Source: Cucumis sativus
Taxonomy: Eukaryota > Streptophyta > Magnoliopsida > Cucurbitales > Cucurbitaceae
Length of the DNA stretch: 64,000 nt
Reading direction: 5' to 3'
Assembly: GCF_000004075.3 (NCBI RefSeq)
Contig: NC_026660.2
Span: 10,850,001 to 10,914,000 of the forward strand
Below, piece by piece: positions 24,992-39,011 of this stretch. A program made the position numbers and the translations under genes. Position 1 is the first letter of the stretch. The number at the start of each line of letters is the position of its first letter. The notes beneath the pieces are model-generated. The model worked only from the letters and a program-made list of their open reading frames with translations, did no database searches and was not told where the DNA came from.

Positions 24992-27900
24992 GGCGATTTG
25001 TAGATTTGATGTTTGGGAGTGAGAGATAATAGTTAAATAGAAGGGTTGTGTGGGGGTTTATTGTACACGTCAACCAAGGGTGTTTTATATCTTACTTTTA
25101 TTTTTAAATTTTTTTTATAGATATTTGAGTGGCAAAGGGATTTACTAATTTCTATTGCATCTTCTTTCAATTTCAATTTACTATTTATGTTTTTGTTTTG
25201 TTTTTTTGATGTATGAAATTGGAGGGGGAAAAGAAGAGAGTGTGATTTAATTGATTGGGGGAATTTAGGCCAATGGAATTGATGCTATTGATTTGGGTGG
25301 CGGTGGGTTGTTGTTTTAGAGGTTGTGATGTGGAGCCTTTAAGGGCATAGGAATTGATTTGAGGTGGGACTTTAGAGATGTGGCACCAACCAATTGTCTT
25401 AGATATGCATGTATATGTTTATGTTTATGCTTTGTCACCACATAAATTTATATCTCTTCTATGGTCCACGTTTCATTCAAACATGGCTGCTTTTTGCTAA
25501 TTTTTACTTTTCAAGGTTACGTGGGTTATAGTTGTTTTTGTTAGATTTGTTAGATGTGTTGTGTATGTAAGCTAGTCGAGATTGTAAAATGTTCATACTC
25601 GATTCAAATGTAGAATTTAAGTTAGAAGAAAGTTATGAGTGTCCTTGTCGTAATTCTACTTAAAAGTTGTCATATTTATTATTTTGATGTTTTCTCGATA
25701 GTCATTAATAAAATCTTATCTTTGTAATTTCAATAAAGTGTTACTGATTATTAATTTTGTTTTAGTAACCGAAATCTAATACACTAATATCCTAAGTTGT
25801 TTGATAAGTTTTGAACAGTATAAGGATAAAGTTTGAGTATCTAATTAAGGTAACACTATAGATACAACTTACTTTGTATTTAATACAAATGTAATGATCC
25901 AACGTGTTCGTGTAAGTGACATGCGAGTGATGGTATCCTAATGCAATGAGTTTGCATAAGACCGAACCACAAATATTGTAAGAGATATGCGATTAAGGTT
26001 ACATTTTTGGTGAAGAAGATCTCAGCGTTCTAAAAAAATTATATCTATAAACTCTCATTCAAATTTTGGTTCCCGCAAATAACCCAAATCTCAATTGCTT
26101 AGATTTGGGAGGTATCAAAGTGGCGGTGATCAATATTAACTTCATTGTAGATACAAAGACTTCAACAGACATAATTATTCTTTTTCTCTATGACTCTATT
26201 TGATTTTTTTTTAATGTAAAAGTATGCTTAGCTTTTAGGTTATCGTAATTTAGTTTCTGTCAATTTGTTTCCAATAGACTGATTTTTCTTTATTCCAAAT
26301 TAAATTTGAGTTCAATGTTTCTGTTAATTATTTAGTCCACAAATGGCTCTTTATCACTAATTTGGATACTAATGTTGTTAGCAAGAATATTTGGAAAGTG
26401 TTAATTTTTTTTTTTTTAAATATCCATAATTTTATAAGTAAAAGTAATAAAAGGTATTAAGGGGAGAAATTTTTTATTTTTCTTTTATCAATTCTGTTAT
26501 GATTATCGGTATAGATTAGGTAATCTTAGTTATAAAAATTAAACAATTTATTAATCTCACAACAAATGTGTTTTTAAGTTAATTTAGTTTTGATTTTACT
26601 TAAGATCAAATCAAATAAAATTTTAAATTCCTTCCATAAATTGACTAAATTATCCTAAAAGGCTGTCCAATCTATATGTTTCTTTCTTATTACACAGGAA
26701 AATAAAAACCCCATTAATTACATTTAATTAAGAAAATCTAAAAAAATATATAAATGTTTCAAAGTAAAAAATGATTGAAATTTGGGTTAACTCGATCAAT
26801 AACTAAATAGTCATCTTAGGTCCGCTATGTTTGGGCCAACCCATTTTAAGCTTGGGCCCAATTCTATAAACCTGGCCCTCAAGTCATAGGATCTCAATTT
26901 TCACAATAAAATCAAATATATAACAATATTTTAATTTTTTAAAAAAAATATAGCAAAATGTATCAAAGTGTATATCGATGGTAGAAATTCTATCCGTATT
27001 ACCGATAGGTAATGTTGTAAATATTAATCTATCAATAAATTATAAGAATTTACTAGTACGAGACATAAACTTTGCTATATTTAAATTTTGTTTAAATGCT
27101 ATCATTTCTAAAATTGATAATGTGATAATTATGGATTTTAATTCCAAATCTTATCATTTTGTTGTTATTTTATTTAAAAATTTTAGAGTTTTATATTTTA
27201 AATTTATGAAAAGGTAACTGTAAGCAATTAATCTAATAAAGTGAGTTAAATTTAGCCATAATATGCTATTGGGGTTAGAAGTTGAACTATTTCAAGTAGA
27301 TTTACGCAATAAATTAAGTTTTTATTATTAATTTGGACTTTATCTCCATCCACCTCTCCCTCTCTTGCTCTCACTAGGGACAAAGAAAAGTCATAACAAT
27401 ACAACTATATGCTATGATACAAGACAAATGGGAATATGTATTTAATATAAAGTTTGAAAATAACTCAAATATATTTTTATACTTTCTTTTAAAATATATC
27501 CTAATAAGTTAAGTACCTAATTTATAAACCCCTTTTTATGTATAAATTAAACTACAATTTTTTAGTGCAACAAATGAATAATTGGTTCAAATTTGAATCG
27601 TAGATCTCGTAGCTATGTAGTTATTAGTACACTTGAATATCAACTTAAATAAGTTTTTGTCGGTGGAAGCAACTATGCACGTTTGTTATGGCAAGCAATT
27701 GGTTGCATCATTTAGTATTATAGTTTTGATCCATATTGTTAGCCTTTTCATGAGGAAAAATTTATAGTCCATTTATGATCAACTCCATCTCTATATGCTT
27801 TTATATATCTTCAAATAATTTCATATTTATTATTTTAAACTCAAAATTACTTTGATAATTAAGATAAGTTATAGAAAACAATTATAAACATTGTGGTGAC

Positions 27901-29500
27901 CATATCCTAATTATATATTAGTACTATGATATATATGTAGTTAGAATGATATATATTTAGCAACTTCAATTATCTTGAAAGGTTTACGTTATCTATGGCT
28001 CTCTATGAAGCAAATTTATTTTTTTTAATTCAAGAGTTTTCATCTTAATTTTCTTTGTTTTACGGTTTCTTTTTTTCAATTTCTAAAATTACCATTAATG
28101 TCACATAAAAGTTATGTATTTTTCTCAACATAAACATTTCACGAGATTTTCTAGAAGGTCTATAATTTTTTTTTCTTAATTTTATTTTCTATACATACTT
28201 TGTCCACTTCGTTATTAATTCATTGTTGGGAAAGTTTAAAGGAAGAAATTAATTTTCTCCTCAAAGAAACAAGCATTTGAGAGATATAGTGAAAGAGATA
28301 AGGTTTAAGCATAAACAATTTTATGATCATAAAGACATAAACTTTAGCTTTGAAAGAAACCTAATTTGCCATTAATAGAAAGATCAATGTTAAAGTGGGT
28401 ATGGTTTTAGGTGATGAAATTACATTTTAAATTTAGAATATGGGATGTTGACCCATCAACCATTGCTTTATAAAACCAAAAAAAAAATCAATATCAAAGG
28501 ATTATAGCATGAGTTTCATAAGTGGGGTTTTCTCCTTGTTACTTAATTATTATTACAATGTTGTTTTTGAAATCAAATGACATTCTTCTTTAACTTCTTC
28601 CAAAATAATGCACATAAAATGTTGGGAGTAGAAATTAAAATCTACAAGTTAAAAAAAAAAATCATCTAGGAGTATCATTTCATCATATATCTAAACTCAC
28701 ACCAAAATTATATTTAATCTTATACTTATTAATGCAAATTTTCATTAACGTCAAAATGTTTAAAAGGATGTTTCCAAAAATTGTTAAAAAGCATAACAAA
28801 ATAACTTTAACCATTTCAAAATGATGGTTGTAAAAAAAATGTCATTTCCAGCAGCAGCAGCAGACGAGAGAGAGAGTAGAGATAAGTTGGGAACACTTAG
28901 TGTAAAGCAAAGTGAATCCAATTAGAGAGGATGAAAAAGCATTCAAGTTAAATAGAGATTTAAAGAGAAGCACTTTTGTTGGACCCCTTTTACCTTTTAT
29001 ATTACACTCTTTTTATTGTTCAAACCAAAGGTTGTCTCACCCTCTTATATATATATATATATTCCTCAACGTCTATCCATTCACCCCTTTATTTTTTTTC
29101 TTTCTTATTTTTACTTTTATGTACTTCCTCTTGTTTGGAAAAAGCCCCACACAATTACCAATGGCAAAAGCAGAAAATTAGAGAGAGAAATATATGTGTA
29201 TATATATTACGTTTTACAAAATTATTTATTCAATCATGTTTTGTTATGTGATATTTTTATTTAGATTAAGATGTTATTTTCGTTCGTATATACTTTTATC
29301 TAGAAAAGAAAAGGTGTGATTTATGAAACATTAAAAAGCAGAAATTTCTCCTGTGTTTTAAAGCATTTTTATTGAGGTTGGGGTGAGGAACCAAACAAAA
29401 GTACTTTTGAAAGGCCACATGGCAGGTGGAGAGAAAAATCCCCAAGGACAATATTTTCCATATCCCTGAATCCAAGTTTGAAATAAAAAGCTATCCAATA
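24992..29500. other. Long intergenic DNA between BIC and the TGA9-like gene
   Basis: About 4.5 kb of AT-rich sequence. A pair of GGGCCAACCC and TTGGGCCCAA blocks near 26830-26865 looks like site II promoter sequence but no gene follows. A MITE relic sits at about 26917-27110, and GCAGCAGCAGCAG followed by GAGAGAGAG lies near 28851-28876. I see no exon. Confidence 0.55.
26917..27110. repeat. Degenerate MITE relic
   Basis: Blocks ATATAGCAAAATGTATC near 26948 and TTTGCTATATTTAAATTTTG near 27071 are in inverted orientation and share the core of the elements at 57857, 21231 and 3644. A CGATGGTAGAAATTCTATCCG stretch lies between. Confidence 0.35.
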
Positions 29501-29823
29501 ACCTCCACTTTTCTTCATACAGAAGAAGAGAAGAAGAAGATCATCAAAAACTCAGGTTTTTATTTTTAATGCAACTTTTTTAGCACATGGGCAGTTCATA
29601 AATCCCATTAAAAATCATAACCCTTTTCTAAGAACTTCTCCTTTCTCTGTTCTCTCGTGTCTTTCCAGAAGATCATTTGTTGAAGTTTTCTAACAGAAAT
29701 TGGGGTTTTTTTTTTTAAAAAAAAGACTGTTTGTTTTAGTTTCCGTTTGATTTTGAAGTGATTTTTTGCAGAAGAAGAAGAAGAAGAAGAAACCAATGGT
29801 TTGAAGAACAAGAAATTTTTGGA

Positions 29824-32800
29824 ATGGAGAGCCAAAGAGTACTTGAAGAAACTTGTTCTGTTTATGGAATCAACAACAATATTAATCTTTCTTCAACTTT
29901 GATGTAATTTTTCTGTTTATCAAAAACTTGTTCTGTTTTTTTTCTTCTAATGAATAATATGTGTTGTTATTACTTGTGCCCTTTCAGCAATAATCATGAT
30001 GGGCAATCTTTTGACTTTGGAGAATTGGAACAAGCAATTGTGCTACAAGGACTCGGCGCGATGAATAAACTCGATCATTACGAACCTAAACAAAGTATGT
30101 GTTTTTCCTTTTTTTTAGTTATGTGTAAGATTATCAGTCACATTATTTCGATAAAAAAAAATTAATGACATAGGGACAGAGAATAAGAATTATAACCAAC
30201 TAGAGAGAGAAAGAGGGATACATTTGCTGTTTTGATGAAAATAATAATTTGGAAGAAGTGAGTTGAATGGGATGAGTGTACAAACAAGGAAACTTGTAAT
30301 CTGCTTACTGACTTCTCAATAACTTCACCAAAATAACAAAACAAACAAAAGCAGGAATAGGCTTTCTTTGGCTCCTCAATATTTTATAACTCCATCTATC
30401 CAGGTTTACACATTTGTTAAAAAACTCTACGTAGTTAATTACTGTCTCTCTTTACTCCATTTGATTGTATTTGGTAACACTCTCTAATAAAAATATATTT
30501 CCTCTGTTTCATGCTCTTTGTAAACACACTGTGTTATTGAATCATTTCCCTACTGTAAGATTTTCTTTAACATTAATAGGTGTATTGGAGCTTGCTGTAT
30601 TTACACTTCACAGTCTGGTTACGTTTATGTTTATGTCTTCCATTACTCACACTTTTCACCACAGTCTTACTTTACTCAGTTAAAAATTCTTCATTTATTA
30701 TAGAAGTGCATAAAATAAGAAAATTGGGTATGATTTTGTGAGATTTGGTTTTTATGATACTTGGCAGGCTTTTTGTCAGGGAAGCCTGCAGCAACACTGG
30801 AAATGTTCCCTTCTTGGCCAATCAAATACCAACAAACTTCAAGAGTAAATTCTTTTTCTTTCCCTATAAAGACCCCTCCCCAAAAGAAAAAAAAGTAATC
30901 TTAATTGTTTCTTTTTCTTTTCAATTTTTGAAAAAATGTGACAGGGAGTTAGTTTGAGAAAAAGAGAAGAGATGCTGAGAGGATCAGGTAATTACAATAA
31001 CAGTAACGAAGAAAAGGAAATGGAAATATTGGGTAAAGATGAAGAGGATGAAGAAGAAAGTGAAATGAGTAATTGTTCAGCTCCTCAACAACAACAACAA
31101 CAACATGAACATAACTATAACACCTCCTGCTTTAATATTATTAACAATATTCAACCTCATCAAGTTCTTATGGTCAGTACTGATGTTTCAACAACTGCAC
31201 TTTCATCTCAACATCAGTACTCTCTTCAACAAAAGGTTCTCCTTTTCTCTCTCTCTCTCTATTTCAAAGTTTGTACCTTTTACACTCTTTGGTTAAATTT
31301 CTTTTAGCTCCATCCTTTTATTCATTGATTTATTTATTTTATGTTACTATGTATAATAATTCTATTTCTATCCATATACTTTCTTTCAATAAATTTAGTC
31401 CTTAATTCCATTTCTTTAAAGAAAATCAAGAATAGTTAAATTGGAGAAGTAATTAAAATGGTATTTTAATTTCTTTCCCTCTTAGAACACAGATCCCAAG
31501 AACTATTAGAAAATCAAATAAAAAATAGGAGAGATTTTTAAAATTTTATTTTTTAATGTGATGGAATGTCTGACATGAAAAGATAGAAGGAAAGAGCCAT
31601 CAAAGCCCAATGAGAGGAATCTTCACAGTAAGTATACACACTAATAAAATAAAATCACCAACTTCTTTCCTAAACCCCAAAATACCAATTAGACAAAAAC
31701 AATTTCATTATTATTATTTCTTTTAAGAAAATAAAATCAGATAATGATGTTTTTAGGGTATAAACTAATTAAGTTTGGCGTATTAAGCAGTAGGTCTAAT
31801 TTTGATAAATTAATATTTGAAAACGTGACCAATAATGCAGAGAAAAGGATGTGGTTCAATTTCAACATCACAGAAACAACTTGACGCTAAGGTATTTTTT
31901 TAAAAATTATTATCATTATAAATTACAAATTAAAATTGTTATTTGTTCTTGCTTTAATAATGAATTTGTGTATATAGACATTGAGACGTTTAGCTCAAAA
32001 CAGAGAGGCAGCGAGGAAGAGTCGACTAAGGAAGAAGGTTATAATTTTAAAATATTTTGTGTGTGTTTGTTTGACATTTATTTAAATTTTTGGCTTTACA
32101 TGAAGGAAAATCAATTTTTTTAATTTATAAATTAGTAATGAATGAGATTTGAATTTGACGTTGATTAATTAAATATAGGCTTACGTACAGCAACTTGAGA
32201 GTAGTAGAATTAAGCTTACACAGCTTGAACAAGACTTTCAACGTGCACGTTCTCAGGTTCTATAAATATCCTACTTTGTTACCTCTAATGAAAACTATAT
32301 ATTATATTCAAAATAAATTGGTAAACTCATTGTATATGTAAAGAAAATGTCGTTTTCTTTTCTAATAGGGTATTGGCGGCGGCAATGGCAATGGCAATGT
32401 CAACCATGGTAAGTTTAAAAGATCTTATCAAATTATAAAGTTTCATCCCTAAATTAAATTAAATGCAACTTCATTGTTAAGGAAAAAGGTATAGCCTATA
32501 GTTATTGAATTTTGGTGGTTGTTATTGAAATATATATGTTTTTCAAATCGAGTGAGAGGAGGTGATTTGTTTTACAAATATAACGAAATTTTATTTTAGT
32601 AAATTAAATATAGTTGATTAAAATAATAGTTTTTATATTCGAAAACAAAGATTAATTTGATTTGAAAGGGTGGATTTTAATTTGTATATAATTTTTGTAT
32701 TGGTTATAGAAAAGAAAAATTGAAAAGAATTCACTGCCCTAATCTCTAATCTAAGTTTAGAGAATGAGTGTTAATAAAATTAGAAAAGTCAAAATATGGA

Positions 32801-35423
32801 TGAGTGAGTTTAAATGGACTTTAAACAATACATTGAAGTCAAAACAATAGTGTTTCAATAGTCAAATATTGGATATTATATATTTATATTTGATTAAACT
32901 AAACCAAAACTGGTAATTAATAGCTTAAAAACTATACAAACCATATACATTGAAATGGTTGTAGTGTATAGTTCTTATGTAAACAATTTAATTAAGCATA
33001 CTAAAATTGGAAGAAAAGGGTATAAATTTAATTTGGAGAGTTTTTTGAAAAAATGGGCAGGGAGTGGTGCATTGTGGTTTGATATGGAATATGTGAGGTG
33101 GTTGGAAGAGGAGCATCGACACACAATGGAGTTGCGTGGGGGCTTAGAGGCACATTTATCGGACACAGAGTTGAAAGTGAGGGTTGATGCGTGCATTTAT
33201 CATTACGATCAATTTTTTCGATTGAAAAGCGAGGCTGCTAAGTTTGACATCTTCCATCTCATCACTGGGATGTGGATGTCTCCTGCTGAGCGTTGTTTCC
33301 TTTGGATTGGTGGATTTCGACCATCTGATCTCATCAAGGTTTATGCATTTAATTTTATATCAACATTATTCGAAGAAATATATTCTTAGATCATTTATTG
33401 GTGGGTGAGGTCTAAACTTAATATAATGAAAATTCTGGAGTTTTAATTGGGGTTATTCATGGATGAACAGATGTTAATGTCACAATTGGATCCAATAACA
33501 GAACAACAAGTGATGGAAATTTATAAACTACAAAATTCCTCACAACAGGCTGAAGATGCTTTATCTCAAGGCCTTGATCAGCTCCATCAGTCTTTGATCG
33601 ACACCGTCGCCGGCAGTCCGATTGTCGATGGAGGAATCAACCACATGGTTTTGGCCATGGACAAGCTCTCTAGTCTCCATGGCTTTCTCCATCAGGTAAT
33701 TACTTTCTTCTGGTAACTTAGTTAATAGTTAAAAGTAATTAATTATGATCATGACTCCCAATCAATAATAGATCTAAAATATTTATTATTCTTAAAATTA
33801 TATTTATTGGAAAAAATTCAAAGCATAAACTAAGATGAAATTATGGTTTGAATTTTTTTTTTCTCTAAAATAGTTCTTTGTAATTTCACTTTCACAACTG
33901 ATCTAAACCATTGAAATATATAAGTTTAGGTGACCAAATATTTTTTTAAAATAATATATTAATTGCTTAATTTTTAAAAATATTTATTTAGAAAAGGCTT
34001 TTCACAAATGTGTTTCCTAATATGTAAGGCTTTTAACAAAATACAAATGAAAGCAAAGATTCTTCATATTAATGGGAAAAAAGTCCTTTTTTTTTATTTT
34101 TATGTTCAAGTCTTTGGAAAATGGCTCTTTGTCTCTTTGTCTTCAATAATTTGATGATGAGATGGAAGAAATTCATAGATGAGCTAACCAAAATAGTCAA
34201 CAAGTTCACACCCCAACATTGAAATATCCCAAGTTAATATATTTGTAATTTGAAAAGTTGGACATTAAATTAAAGATTAATTGACATTTTTCATATCCCT
34301 TATAAATATACATTAGAATATTAAAAAATATATATAGTTTCTATCCATATAACTATCCAAATTAAGATCGAATTAAGATCTAATATAGCTTAGAAGTAAC
34401 ACGGATAATAAATTAGATCTATATGTTAATTTCAACTTCAACATTTTAATAATTGGTATTAATCGAAATTTGGGTTTTAGGCAGATATTTTAAGACAACA
34501 AACGCTTCATCAACTACGTAGGATACTTACGATCCGACAAGCAGCCAAATGTTTTCTAGTCATTGGTGAATATTACAGTAGATTACGAGCTCTAAGCTCC
34601 CTATGGTCCTCTCGTCCAAAAGAGTAAGATTTTATATAGTTTTCTTAATTTTTTCTTTTGAATTCTTTGTCTCAATCAAATCTAAATCATTTGCAATTTG
34701 GTTTGTGTCTTTATGCTAGTTTGTGAAATTATTATTAAACCAATGGTATAAGTTGTGACCAATTGACATACTTGGTAGGTCACAGAGGCTATTTCTTAAG
34801 AACGAAACTATTTCTAGAATGATCCAACACAATCCACTTTTAACCTATACAATTTCATTTGATTTTGATTTGGTTTCACCTTAAATATAAAACATTTCAT
34901 ATTGATATTATAATTGTCTTTGCTAATAGACCATAAAACTTTCACTCTCGTAGTTAATACATGACATTATTGTTTGCACTTGACACTATCAACAATATGG
35001 TCAAGTAAACAATGATGGTGTGAAGTTCTTTCTTCTTTTGTAGTTCTATTTAACAAGTGGGCGTTCAGAGAAAAAAAAATTCACGTAAAAGTATTTACTA
35101 TTGTTGGATTCCACATCATTCTTAAATGATGCTGACGTGACAATCAATTGATGAGAGTTAGTACTCATAATAAGCCAACAACATCATATACATACACATA
35201 TATATATTCTCATTAGGTTAAAATTAAAATTAACAAAGATATATAATGGTTTGATATTTATTTTATTTTTATTTCATGGATGTGTTGAATATATGGATGG
35301 TAATTAATTAGTTGTGTGTGAATATATACTAGGGGTATTGAAGACAATTCATGCCAAACAAGTACACATCAGCAAGTGCATATGGTTCAACCTTCACACC
35401 ATTACTTCTCAACCTTCAATTAA
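29824..35423 (+). CDS. TGA9: TGA9-like bZIP transcription factor with DOG1 domain, 12 exons, 506 aa
   Basis: Clade members TGA9 and TGA10 bind TGACG elements, work with CC-type glutaredoxins and are needed for anther development. Exons: 29824-29903, 29988-30094, 30768-30844, 30945-31235, 31841-31891, 31978-32037, 32179-32256, 32369-32408, 33061-33338, 33471-33695, 34481-34623, 35333-35423. They sum to 1521 nt with consistent phases. FDFGELEQAIVLQG and PAATLEMFPSWP near the N-terminus mark the TGA9 clade. An acidic run and six Gln follow. The basic region is residues 203-222, with N210 and R218 in N-x7-R spacing, followed by the zipper. The DOG1 region runs from about residue 262 to 475, including LITGMWMSPAERCFLWIGGF. 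The ending RALSSLWSSRPKE is typical. TGA9 versus TGA10 is judged from the N-terminal motifs. Confidence 0.92.
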
Positions 35424-38400
35424 TCAAACTCATTAATGGAAGTCTCTAATTGTTACCCTTTGTTGTTCTTCTCAATCATTGAGGGATTTATATTACTATT
35501 ATCACCTATTAACTTTTACTACTTTTACTTTATTAGTGTTATTTTTTGCTTTTTAAATTTTAGTTTATGCATTTAATTTTGTATGTGAATATAAAAAGTC
35601 CATATGGGTTTCTTTTCACACAACTTTTTTATTATGATTTTTTTTTTTTAAAAAAAATACTTTAACTCCTACCCAATTTCTAAAAATGAAAACAATTTTT
35701 TTAAAAAAAATTAGGATGATTTAAATAAGCATTTGTTTTTTGGATTTAAAACAAGTATAGTTTTTTTTTTGTTCAATTCTAAAATTATATTTTTTTAGTT
35801 TTCAAAAATTTGGATTGGTGTTTTTAAAAGTGCGAGTGTTGAAGAGATTCAACCATGATATTGAGTAAAAATTATAACCCGACAACAATATATATACATT
35901 GAATAATAATATTTTGAATGCATGCACCAAATTTAGTAAAGTCTTCCCTATTGATTTTAAAATTGACTTCTTATGAGTAATTCGAACAATTTGATTTTCT
36001 TTTGTAGGAAAAAATGAAGTTGATGTGGTTGCATATATATCCACACTTTTAATATTTCTTTTCAGCCACACTACTATGAATTTAACAAAGATTTAGATTC
36101 ATGCATTCAACTTTTACTTATTATATCCACGATAATAAGTTCGTTCATGCAATAATGATATAAAAATCGATCAATTCTTCCCTGCTGGAATCATATTATC
36201 CCTAGTCTAGGCATCACATTATACTATCAACTTTTAGACTCATGATTTTGCAAAATGAGTCTAAATATTAATATTGCTGCTATAAATTAACCTATTTAAA
36301 TAAGACGTAGTTATTAGTTAGTGTATTGACAGATTTGTAGTAAAAGAACAAATGCTTAAATATCGTTAGATACGATAATTCATAATTAAAAAACTTATTA
36401 AATACTTTTTTAAAAGATTCACTTACAATATTAAATATTTTTAGAACATTAATTTAAAATCCAATGCAAAAGTTTTTTTTTTTATGATAAATGAATTTTT
36501 AATATTGGTTAGAATAACAAAGAGAGTGAATTTATTTTGTACTAAAAAACAATGGTGCAAATTTTACAATTTACAAGTTAATTTTTTTTTTAACATTTAA
36601 AAATTGTTTAAACCCAAAAAATTAAAAGTTTTAGAAAGTTGTAAAATTTTGAAAAAGTAATTAGAGAGTGAAAATAAAAACGTAAGACAACGTGGACGAA
36701 TTAGAAACCGACAGCAAAACAACGGAAGCTGCTGAGGAAAGATATTATAAACATCACCAAATTAAATCAATCATTATCTATTAATGGTTTCTGTCTTAAA
36801 TTTAAAACTTGTTGATATGATTCTGATTATGATAGCTATCAGTTTCTTCCTTCTTTTCTTGGTCTGTAATTTTGACGTTCATTGTCATTCTTCTCTTTCA
36901 GTTGTAAACAGAAAAAAAGGAAAGAAACTTAAACAATAATGTTTGATATATCAAATCCCAATAACAACATATAATCAAATTCAAGTGTTATTCGAATCTT
37001 ACATGTTATTCAAATGTCATTCATGGTTTGATCACTAGCCTGCTTTTTCTTAGTCTCATGACAAATTATGTAAGAAATTCAAACATTAGTACAGTGTTGA
37101 GTCTATATATCTACACTTTGATCTTATTAATATACATCTAATTTAGTAGAGACAAAAATATACAAATATAGTCCATTCTTTAACGATTATAATTAAGTTA
37201 TATGTTTAATTAGTTCACGAATAGGTCATTCAATAGTATTTTTCAAACTTAGTTAAATATATGATTACACACATGCAAATACAACAATTATGCATAAAGT
37301 ATTACTAGATATAACATTATGTAATTCTTTTTAGAAAAACTACGGTTTTAGTTTCAAAATATTGATGAATATGTGTTTCTTGTCTATGAATTTTAAAAAT
37401 AGATTTTTTAGTACATAAGTCATTTATAAAAATAGACCCATTTGCTTCTCAAGTTTTGAAAATGTACCTTTTCGTTTTTGTGTTTTAAAAAGTAAGTTTA
37501 TAGGGTCTTTAAAGTATTTTTATTTTTATTTTTATTTTTTAAATAAATATTATATGATATATATATTTAAAATTAGAAAAAAGTAGTTTTATTTTTATTT
37601 TTTAAATAAATATTATATGATATATATATTTAAAATTAGAAAAAAGTAGTTTTAGTGATAAAAACATTACTTTTATAAGTTATACTTCTAATTTAAATAT
37701 TATATAATTATTTAAAATAAAATAAAAGTATAAATTTATTTGAGAAACCTTCTATAAACTTAGGGTTAAAAACTCGAAAACTAAAAAGACATATATTGGA
37801 ATTCGAGAGTATGAGTTCATTTTTATAAATGTCGAGATTAAAAATGACTATTTTAAAAACTCAAGAATCAAATACGCATGAGATTAAAAATAAATAAATT
37901 TTCTTTTTTTAGATTCTTAGTGTTTATCGACATAAATCAATATATAATAAAATATATCATTAATGAATAGATTTGGCTATATTTTTAATTTATAAAAAAT
38001 ATATAATATTTTTAGTTAATTAATAGTATCAAATTAAAAGGAAATAAATATAAGATTAAATATTAGTGGATGAATTTAGCGCACAAATATATAAAGAAAA
38101 GAGGAATATTTAGGGTGGCTAGTTTGAAAATTAGGGTTTATTACATTATAAGGTTCTTGAATAATAATATTGATGAAATGATTGAGCTTTTTGTTAAAAG
38201 AATCTTTCTTTCTTTTATTTTATTTTTTCTAAAAGAGAAAAAATTGTTATAATCATTCTTCTTTTTGGAGTTAGGGAGTAGAGAATCTAATGAATACTTT
38301 AATTTAGCCCTCATTTAAATTATGTATTTATTGTCACCGACCTAATTAAGAACCATTGGAATATGTATATCTATAATAATGTTTGAAGCCTTTGACTCAT

Positions 38401-38459
38401 AATTACTATTGAGGTTAAAGTGAATAAGAAATGAAGGGTTGTGTTGTCTTGTGACGTTC
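35424..38459. other. Intergenic DNA left of the retrotransposon
   Basis: This contains the 3' UTR of the TGA9-like gene and about 3 kb of AT-rich DNA. A 63-bp unit is duplicated in tandem at about 37525-37650. No exon was recognised. Confidence 0.55.
37525..37650. repeat. Near-perfect tandem duplication, 2 x 63 bp
   Basis: The block ATTTTTTAAATAAATATT...TTAAAATTAGAAAAAAGTAG appears twice in direct succession. AAATAAATATTATATG starts at 37541 and again at 37604. The copies are nearly identical, so the duplication is young. Confidence 0.8.
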
Positions 38460-38464
38460 ATGCT
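38460..38464. repeat. Target-site duplication ATGCT (left)
   Basis: ATGCT directly precedes the first base of the 5' LTR and is repeated exactly at 52134-52138, after the 3' LTR. A 5-bp duplication is normal for Ty3/gypsy integrase. Confidence 0.93.
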
Positions 38465-38827
38465 TGTTGAATAAGAAATTTTGAGACCAATCACAAGTTG
38501 CCACATCATTTATTAAGTTAATGATGAAAAATACAAATAATTAAATTTGGGACTAATTAAAATTGACACATGCTCCAAATTAAAGAGTTAAAATAAATAA
38601 ATTGGTCATTCTAAGAATGCCACATGTTTTCATATTAATCGTTGGATTAAGTTAATCATTTTAGTTCAATTAAATATTATTTACTTGGACTAAGTTCAAT
38701 TAAGCCAAAAAAAAAAAAGCTTAATTGAGCCCAAAGACTAAATATAACCTAAGTCCATATGGTTGAGCCCATGGGTCTGGTCCATGGACCAACCAGATTC
38801 AAACCCATAAAGCCCACCAGTAAACTC

Positions 38828-38836
38828 TATAAATAG
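38828..38836 (+). promoter_or_regulatory. LTR promoter TATA box
   Basis: TATAAATAG lies in the middle of the 5' LTR; the matching site in the 3' LTR is 51275-51283. Transcription should start about 30 bp downstream, which puts the G-box array in the R/U5 leader. Confidence 0.7.
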
Positions 38837-39011
38837 AGGAATTCTTCTCATTTGTAGAGGTTGGAAAATTTTGACTCTAGAAGATCCAGAGAGAATTCTT
38901 CCAAAAGCTAGAAGAGAATTCTTCCAAAAGCTAGAAGACTCCCTAACTTCTGAAGTTGACCACCCTCGAAGATTGAAGCTGTTTTGAAGATACAAACTTT
39001 CTCCCAAGACT

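Noticed and set aside
38738..39007. 89-codon minus-strand frame, repeated at 51185-51442
   Set aside because: It lies in the LTR around the TATA box, is antisense to the element and has no family resemblance.
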